DNA from: Ignavibacteriales bacterium
Lineage (GTDB): Bacteria > Bacteroidota > Ignavibacteria > Ignavibacteriales > Melioribacteraceae
Assembly: GCA_016234355.1 (NCBI GenBank)
Contig: JACRFC010000214.1
Location: forward strand, 1-36,442
DNA: 36,442 nt
Direction: 5' to 3'
In this document: in pieces, positions 30,864 through 36,442 of the stretch
Position numbering within the stretch: the stretch's first letter is position 1
Layout: each line of letters opens with the position of its first letter
Program-made: the position numbers and the translations under genes
Notes under the pieces: generated by a model
Seen by the model: the letters and a program-made list of their open reading frames with translations, nothing else
Database searches by the model: none
Told to the model about the DNA's origin: nothing

Positions 30864-30879
30864 AAAAAGAGGAGAATAA

Positions 30880-31917
30880 ATGAAGTTATCAGATTTCAAG
30901 TACAACTTGCCGAAAACCGCAATCGCAAAAAATCCGAAATCTCCGCGCGATAAAGCAAGCATGATGGTTCTTAACCGTGCAACCGGTGAAATTGAACATC
31001 ACAAATTTTCAGAGCTTGTAAACTACATGAAGAAAGGTGATGTAGTTGTTGTTAATCAAACAAAAGTTATGCAAGCCCGTTTGTTCGGAAAAAAAGAACG
31101 GACAAATGCGAAGATAGAAGTTTTCGTCCTTAGAGAATTGAACAAGGAGGAAAATATTTGGGATGTAATTGTTGATCCTGCACGTAAAGTAAGAATTGGT
31201 AACAGAATTTATTTTAACGATAAACTCTGGTGTGAAGTAATTGATAACACTACATCTCGCGGCAGAACTGTCCGCTTCAACGAAGATGCCGGAGATATTT
31301 ATAAGGCGATTGAAAAGATCGGGCACACTCCTCTACCGCCGTATATCAAACGCGATGCAGTTCCATCGGATAAAGAAAACTATCAGACAATATTTGCTCA
31401 AACAGATGGATCGGTGGCTGCACCTACAGCCGGTTTGCATTTCACACCTGCTCTTGTTAAAAAGATTGAAAAGCTCGGTGCAAAAGTTGTTCCTGTAATT
31501 CTTCATATCGGTCTTGGTACGTTCCGTCCGGTTGAAGTTGAAGATCTTACAAAGCATAGAATGGATTCCGAATATTTTGAAATTCCTGAAGAGACTGCAA
31601 AAATTATCAATAAAGCTCTCGATGATAAGAAAAATGTTTTTGTTGTTGGAACAAGCACTTGTCGTGCAATTGAAAGTAGTGTAACTGCAGACGGATTTGC
31701 AAAACCGAATTACGGTTGGACAGATAAATTTATTTTCCCGCCATATGTTTTTAGAGTGACAAAAAAGCTAATAACAAATTTCCACCAGCCGGAATCTACT
31801 TTAATGATGCTTGCTGCTGCATTTGCAGATTATGATTTTTTAATGAAAGCTTATAAGAAAGCAATAAAAGACGGTTATCGCTTCTTAAGTTACGGCGATG
31901 CTATGTTAATAATTTAA
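30880..31917 (+). CDS. queA: S-adenosylmethionine:tRNA ribosyltransferase-isomerase
   Basis: ORF 345 aa; KLSDFKYNLPKTAIAKNPKSPRDKASMMVLNR, AAPTAGLHFTPAL, HIGLGTFRPV, NFHQPESTLMMLAAAFA. Confidence 0.97.
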   Translation: MKLSDFKYNLPKTAIAKNPKSPRDKASMMVLNRATGEIEHHKFSELVNYMKKGDVVVVNQTKVMQARLFGKKERTNAKIEVFVLRELNKEENIWDVIVDPARKVRIGNRIYFNDKLWCEVIDNTTSRGRTVRFNEDAGDIYKAIEKIGHTPLPPYIKRDAVPSDKENYQTIFAQTDGSVAAPTAGLHFTPALVKKIEKLGAKVVPVILHIGLGTFRPVEVEDLTKHRMDSEYFEIPEETAKIINKALDDKKNVFVVGTSTCRAIESSVTADGFAKPNYGWTDKFIFPPYVFRVTKKLITNFHQPESTLMMLAAAFADYDFLMKAYKKAIKDGYRFLSYGDAMLII

Positions 31918-31953
31918 GATTTGTAATTTACGAATTACGATTTACGATTTTGA
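31918..31953. repeat. Short degenerate intergenic repeat (TTTACGA-like units)
   Basis: GATTTGTAATTTACGAATTACGATTTACGATTTTGA: three TTACGA units; GTAATT-tacg-AATTAC can form a small hairpin. Confidence 0.5.
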
Positions 31954-31961
31954 TTAAGAAA

Positions 31962-32642
31962 ATGAAAACTTTTGCTATCATACCATCAGGAGGAACAGGT
32001 AACCGGATTGGAACCGATCTTCCAAAACAATATCTTCAATTCAACGGAAAGGAATTGATTGCATATACAATTGACATCTTTCAGAAATGTGATTTGATTG
32101 ATGAGATAATTATCTCAGCGTGCAAAGATTATTTTGATCTCCTTCATACAATAAAAAACAATTATTCATTCTCAAAGATTTCAAAGATTGTAGAAGGCGG
32201 AGAAGAACGACAGCATTCGGTTTTTAACGCATTAAAATCTATTAATGCTAATGATGATGATCTAATAATAGTTCATGATGCTGTTCGCCCTCTACTTCCA
32301 TATGATATTCTTATGAAAGCAATTGAAACAGCAAAAATAAGCGGAAGTGCTGTAGTTGCAATTAAAGCAAAAGATACTTTGGTCAAAGGATTGGATTCAG
32401 TTATTTCATACATAGACAGACAAGATATTTTTTACGTACAGACTCCGCAAATTTTTCATTTTAGAATTCTTATGGATGCTTTTATAAAAGCTGAGAAAGA
32501 AGAGTTTATCGGAACAGACGAATCAATGTTGGTTCAACGAGCCGGAAACAAAGTGAACATTGTAAGCGGTTCTTCTTTTAACTTTAAGATCACAACTGAG
32601 GAAGATTTATTAATTCTTAATAATATCATTCAAAATAGATGA
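31962..32642 (+). CDS. ispD: 2-C-methyl-D-erythritol 4-phosphate cytidylyltransferase
   Basis: FAIIPSGGTGNRIGTDLPKQYLQFNGKELIAYTID, VHDAVRPLLP, QTPQIFHF, TDESMLVQRAG; ATG 31962 preferred over TTG 31950. Confidence 0.95.
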   Translation: MKTFAIIPSGGTGNRIGTDLPKQYLQFNGKELIAYTIDIFQKCDLIDEIIISACKDYFDLLHTIKNNYSFSKISKIVEGGEERQHSVFNALKSINANDDDLIIVHDAVRPLLPYDILMKAIETAKISGSAVVAIKAKDTLVKGLDSVISYIDRQDIFYVQTPQIFHFRILMDAFIKAEKEEFIGTDESMLVQRAGNKVNIVSGSSFNFKITTEEDLLILNNIIQNR

Positions 32643-32706
32643 ATGATTCTCCCTTGTATATAAAATACTTTTTCTCTAATTTTAACCCAAAATTAAGGAA
32701 CTTCGA

Positions 32707-33375
32707 ATGTTGAATTTAGCTTTTGTTGTAATCCTATCTTATTTAGTTGGTTCAATTCCTACAAGTATAATAGTAAGTAAGCTTGTACGCGGAATAGATA
32801 TAAGAGAACACGGCAGCGGTAATGCCGGCGGATCAAATGTTTTCAGAGTTTTGGGATGGAAATTCGGCATTCTTGTTATTTTGTTGGATGCTCTTAAAGG
32901 TGCTCTGGCTGTAATTGTTGTAGCTCGTTTTTATTTAGATAGTTTTCCTTTCAATAATATAACTCCATTTGATGATTTTACTCTTGTTCAAATTATTTGC
33001 GGTGTATCCGCCGTCATTGGGCATATATGGACAGTCTTTGCCGGATTCCGCGGCGGAAAAGGAATTGCTACCGGTCTCGGCGTTTTAATAATGTTAGTTA
33101 CAATTGATATGGCTCTTGCACTCGGAGTATTTTTTATTGTTGTAGGAATATCGCGTTACATCTCACTTGGTTCTTTAGCGGCTGCAGTTGCTGTTCCTTT
33201 GATTCTTGTAGTACGCGAAAATATTTTTGGCGTTGATATTCCGGGCTACCATACAGTTCTTCCATTCTGTATAATTCTTGCCCTGTTAGTTATCTATACA
33301 CATAGAAAAAATATTGATCGTTTAATCAACGGCAGTGAAAGTAAAATTTCATTTATAAAAAAGAAATCTAATTAA
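32707..33375 (+). CDS. plsY: Glycerol-3-phosphate acyltransferase
   Basis: ORF 222 aa; YLVGSIPTSIIVSKLVRGIDIREHGSGNAGGSNVFRVLG, GHIWTVFAGFRGGKGIATGLG. Confidence 0.96.
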   Translation: MLNLAFVVILSYLVGSIPTSIIVSKLVRGIDIREHGSGNAGGSNVFRVLGWKFGILVILLDALKGALAVIVVARFYLDSFPFNNITPFDDFTLVQIICGVSAVIGHIWTVFAGFRGGKGIATGLGVLIMLVTIDMALALGVFFIVVGISRYISLGSLAAAVAVPLILVVRENIFGVDIPGYHTVLPFCIILALLVIYTHRKNIDRLINGSESKISFIKKKSN

Positions 33376-34377
33376 ATGAGAATTTCTGTTCTCGGCGCCG
33401 GAAGCTGGGGAACTACCTTAGCTATTCTTCTTCATTTCAACGGGCACAATGTTACAATTTGGGAATACAAACGAAGTTACGCTAAAACTCTAAATCGTTC
33501 ACGTGAAAATAAAGTTTACCTTCCCGGAATAAAAATTCCTAAAGAAATTACAATCTCACATTCACTTTCAGAAAGCTGCGAGAATAAACATATGATCGTT
33601 CTCGCTGTCCCGTCCCAATTTATCCGAAGTGTATTGAGAGAAATGAAGAAATATAATTTTAGTAACACAACTTTTGTTAGTGTAGCTAAAGGTATTGAGA
33701 AAGATACTTTATTGACAGTTTCACAAATAATTAAAGACGAATTGAAAAATATATCTGATTCCAGCATTGGAGTTTTATCCGGACCAAGTATTGCAGGTGA
33801 AGTGTCAAGAAAAATTCCCACAGCTGTTGTTGCCGCTTCGAAAGATCCTTTTACTGCTAAACAAATTCAATCGGCTTTTATTACATCATATTTCAGAGTT
33901 TATTCATCTACTGATATAGTTGGAGTTGAATACGGCGGTGCTCTGAAAAATGTAATTGCTATAGGTGCCGGAATTATTGACGGGGCAAAATTTGGAGATA
34001 ATACAAAAGCTGCTATCATGACTCGAGGCATAGCGGAAATATCCCGACTTGGAATTGCTCTTGGTGCTCGTCCTGAAACTTTTGCCGGCTTATCCGGAGT
34101 GGGCGATCTAATTGTTACATGTATGAGCAAGCACAGCCGTAATAGATTTGTTGGTGAACAACTTGGCAGAGGAAAAAAACTTAAAGACATTTTGAAAAAA
34201 ATGCAGATGGTTGCCGAAGGTGTTGAAACCTGCCGGTCGGTACATCAACTTTCTCTCAAACATAAAATCGAAACGCCAATAGCCAAAGCAGTCTATACTA
34301 TTTTATTCGAAGAGAAAGACCCGACCAAGGCTACATACGAATTGATGACCCGCGATATGAAAGCAGAAGACGAGTAA
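33376..34377 (+). CDS. gpsA: NAD(P)H-dependent glycerol-3-phosphate dehydrogenase
   Basis: ORF 333 aa; ISVLGAGSWGTTLAILL, VLSGPSIAGEV, EYGGALKNVIAIGAGI, GVGDLIVTCMSKHSRNR. Confidence 0.97.
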   Translation: MRISVLGAGSWGTTLAILLHFNGHNVTIWEYKRSYAKTLNRSRENKVYLPGIKIPKEITISHSLSESCENKHMIVLAVPSQFIRSVLREMKKYNFSNTTFVSVAKGIEKDTLLTVSQIIKDELKNISDSSIGVLSGPSIAGEVSRKIPTAVVAASKDPFTAKQIQSAFITSYFRVYSSTDIVGVEYGGALKNVIAIGAGIIDGAKFGDNTKAAIMTRGIAEISRLGIALGARPETFAGLSGVGDLIVTCMSKHSRNRFVGEQLGRGKKLKDILKKMQMVAEGVETCRSVHQLSLKHKIETPIAKAVYTILFEEKDPTKATYELMTRDMKAEDE

Positions 34378-34493
34378 TATATTACCTCATTTTTCATAGA
34401 CTGTTTTCAATAAAAAGTTATAATTATTAATTGGATTTTGTATTAAATTATAGTGAGGAATAAGCGGGTGGTTATGATAATTTCTTTTCGGTT

Positions 34494-35747
34494 ATGAATA
34501 CCAAATCTTTTTCTTACGTTGATCTCTTTGCGGGCGCGTCGGGACTTTCTGAGGGATTCCGTCAGGCTGGTTTTCGACCGGTAGCCCACATTGAAAGAGA
34601 TGAAAATGCCTGTCTTACTATTAAAACTAGAATTGCTTATCACTATTGCAAAGATAATAACCTGGAAAATTTTTATAAAGACTATTATTACGAAAAGATT
34701 GATAGAGAAGATTTCTATTCGGCAATCCCATTTGATAAAACCGATACTGTTGTTAATAAAGAAATTTCAGATGATAATTTTGAATTTATCATTTCAAAAA
34801 TAAATTTAGCAAAGAAACAACTTGATGTAGATAAAATTTTTGCGCTCATCGGTGGACCGCCGTGCCAGGCTTATTCCGTAAGAGGAAGAAAAGCTAATGA
34901 GCATAAAAAAAAATATGACCAGAGAATTTATTATTACAAACTGTACGCCCGGTTTTTGAGAGAACTTAAACCAAAGTTATTTGTCTTCGAGAATGTTCCC
35001 GGTCTAACCTCATTTGAAGGCGGTTACATTTTTGATGATCTACGCGAAACATTAGCAAATGAGGGATACACACTTGATTACAAAATATTAAATGCTTCTG
35101 ATTTTGGAGTATTACAGGATAGAAAAAGAATAGTTATTATTGGATGGAAAAATGAATTATCTTTTTCATATCCTTCATTTGAAAAAATTAAATACAACGC
35201 CGTTGTTTATGATTTGCTTAACGATCTTCCTGTATTAAAACCCGGCTCATATAATCCGCCACTTTACTATTCTAATAATTCAACTTCTTATCTGGATGAA
35301 AGTAAAATTAGAAACGGGTATAAAAAAGTAAGTTTGCATAACACTAGGCCTCATAACGCTATTGATCTTGAGATTTATAAACGGGCAATTGAATTATGGA
35401 ATGCAAAACAACAAAGATTGAAATACAGTTCTTTACCTAAAAGATTGAGAACACATAAAAACGTTGAAGGATTTCTTGATCGTTTTAAGGTTGTTGCAGG
35501 TGATGCAAAGTATTCCCACACATTAATTGCCCACATTGCCAAAGACGGTCATTATTATATACATCCGGATATTAAACAATGCCGTTCCATTTCTGTACGT
35601 GAAGCGGCGAGAATTCAATCTTTTCCGGATAATTTCATTTTTGAAGGTCCAAGAACTGCTGCATTCACTCAAATCGGAAATGCTGTTCCACCTTTGATGG
35701 CTAGTACTTTAGCCAAGGGGATTAAAAAACAACTAGAGAGTTTATGA
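34494..35747 (+). CDS. DNA (cytosine-5-)-methyltransferase
   Basis: ORF 417 aa; motif I YVDLFAGASGLSEGFRQAGF, IV GGPPCQAYS, VI VFENVPGL, VIII LQDRKRIVIIGW, IX RSISVREAARIQSFPDNF, X QIGNAVPPLMA. Confidence 0.96.
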   Translation: MNTKSFSYVDLFAGASGLSEGFRQAGFRPVAHIERDENACLTIKTRIAYHYCKDNNLENFYKDYYYEKIDREDFYSAIPFDKTDTVVNKEISDDNFEFIISKINLAKKQLDVDKIFALIGGPPCQAYSVRGRKANEHKKKYDQRIYYYKLYARFLRELKPKLFVFENVPGLTSFEGGYIFDDLRETLANEGYTLDYKILNASDFGVLQDRKRIVIIGWKNELSFSYPSFEKIKYNAVVYDLLNDLPVLKPGSYNPPLYYSNNSTSYLDESKIRNGYKKVSLHNTRPHNAIDLEIYKRAIELWNAKQQRLKYSSLPKRLRTHKNVEGFLDRFKVVAGDAKYSHTLIAHIAKDGHYYIHPDIKQCRSISVREAARIQSFPDNFIFEGPRTAAFTQIGNAVPPLMASTLAKGIKKQLESL

Positions 35748-36442
35748 GTATCACCTTTAGAGATATTTTAAATCAAAAGACCTGGAATCGTTATGAAGAT
35801 TATATAACTGAAGGTATTCGTCAATATTCAAAAGAACTTTCTGATGATATCTCCGAAGGAAGAAAACATAAAAAGCAAATCCGCGATTACCTCGAGAAAC
35901 ACTTCGATATAAAAAAAATACCTACAGATTTAAATTATGAAAAAGAATTACTTATTAAAGGCGAAGTTGTAGGAATAGATGGAACTATTGCCACACATAA
36001 GACAATTACAGGAACAATGGCACAGTTAGGTGTTGTTGCGGTTAACTATCTTAACGAAAAAATTCAGCATTCATTTTTCATTTCAGAAGCAAGATATAAA
36101 CAAGACATAGAAGATGTTGCAGAATATTTGTATGCACATGAACCAATTAATAAAGTAGTTTCAAATCCAGTTCTTCGAGCCGCTTTACAGGTCAGGGAAA
36201 GGGAACTTGGACTCGACGATCAATTCAAACAAAAATATAAAATCTATCATGGTCCTCTAATTCCATTTGAAATGTTAGCCAATCCCGGAAAAGCTGAATT
36301 GAAGCTTCTTGATGTAACTCTTGAAATTCTCGAAAAAATAATTGCAAATAAAAAATGTTTTAGTATAGTTTCAAGATCACAAAATGACGCATACATGAGA
36401 ATTGGTTTATCACTTAACAAAGGTGAGTACATTCAATTAAAA
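35744..36442 (+). CDS. Partial ORF (runs off window), candidate NurA-domain nuclease
   Basis: 233 codons without stop from ATG 35744 overlapping the MTase stop (ATGA); GEVVGIDGTIATHKTITGTMAQLGVVAVNY and KIYHGPLIPFEML resemble NurA acidic motifs; absent from the ORF track because it has no stop in the window. Confidence 0.55.
   Translation, partial: MSITFRDILNQKTWNRYEDYITEGIRQYSKELSDDISEGRKHKKQIRDYLEKHFDIKKIPTDLNYEKELLIKGEVVGIDGTIATHKTITGTMAQLGVVAVNYLNEKIQHSFFISEARYKQDIEDVAEYLYAHEPINKVVSNPVLRAALQVRERELGLDDQFKQKYKIYHGPLIPFEMLANPGKAELKLLDVTLEILEKIIANKKCFSIVSRSQNDAYMRIGLSLNKGEYIQLK

Noticed and set aside
31009-31326. 105-aa minus-strand ORF in queA
   Set aside because: Antisense shadow, no start context or domain
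36247-36432. 61-aa minus-strand ORF at the right edge
   Set aside because: Opposite the open NurA-like reading frame, which has much better coding character and an overlapping start

Overview
The window is AT-rich and tightly packed. It looks like a chromosomal segment from a Bacteroidota/Ignavibacteria-type bacterium (inferred from gene content, TTG starts and TAnnTTTG-type promoter motifs; not proven). Left part (about 160-7215): a six-gene minus-strand operon with an ECF sigma factor, a membrane protein, two SpoIIE/PP2C phosphatases, a STAS protein and an RsbW-like ATPase, plus a divergent second STAS gene. Middle (about 7.3-34.4 kb): mostly housekeeping genes: purA, a histidine kinase, dCMP deaminase, ppk, an Nramp-UspA fusion, mrp, nfu, tpiA, a GH2-like membrane protein, smc, an MtnX-like HAD phosphatase, an ICMT-like methyltransferase, lpxB, an acyltransferase, lpxK, ppdK, queA, ispD, plsY and gpsA. 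Right edge (about 34.5-36.4 kb): a C5 cytosine DNA methyltransferase with a 4-nt ATGA overlap to a NurA-like ORF that runs off the window, possibly the start of a defence or DNA-modification locus. Main points for follow-up: (i) ECF sigma with partner-switching genes; (ii) MTase/NurA-like pair at the edge; (iii) a C9 tract inside a predicted promoter spacer of a probably catalytically altered GH2-like membrane protein; (iv) a hairpin-rich intergenic ncRNA candidate ending in a perfect 14-bp terminator; (v) attenuator-like mutually exclusive hairpins upstream of purA and queA. No CRISPR array, rRNA, tRNA or intact mobile element was recognised.
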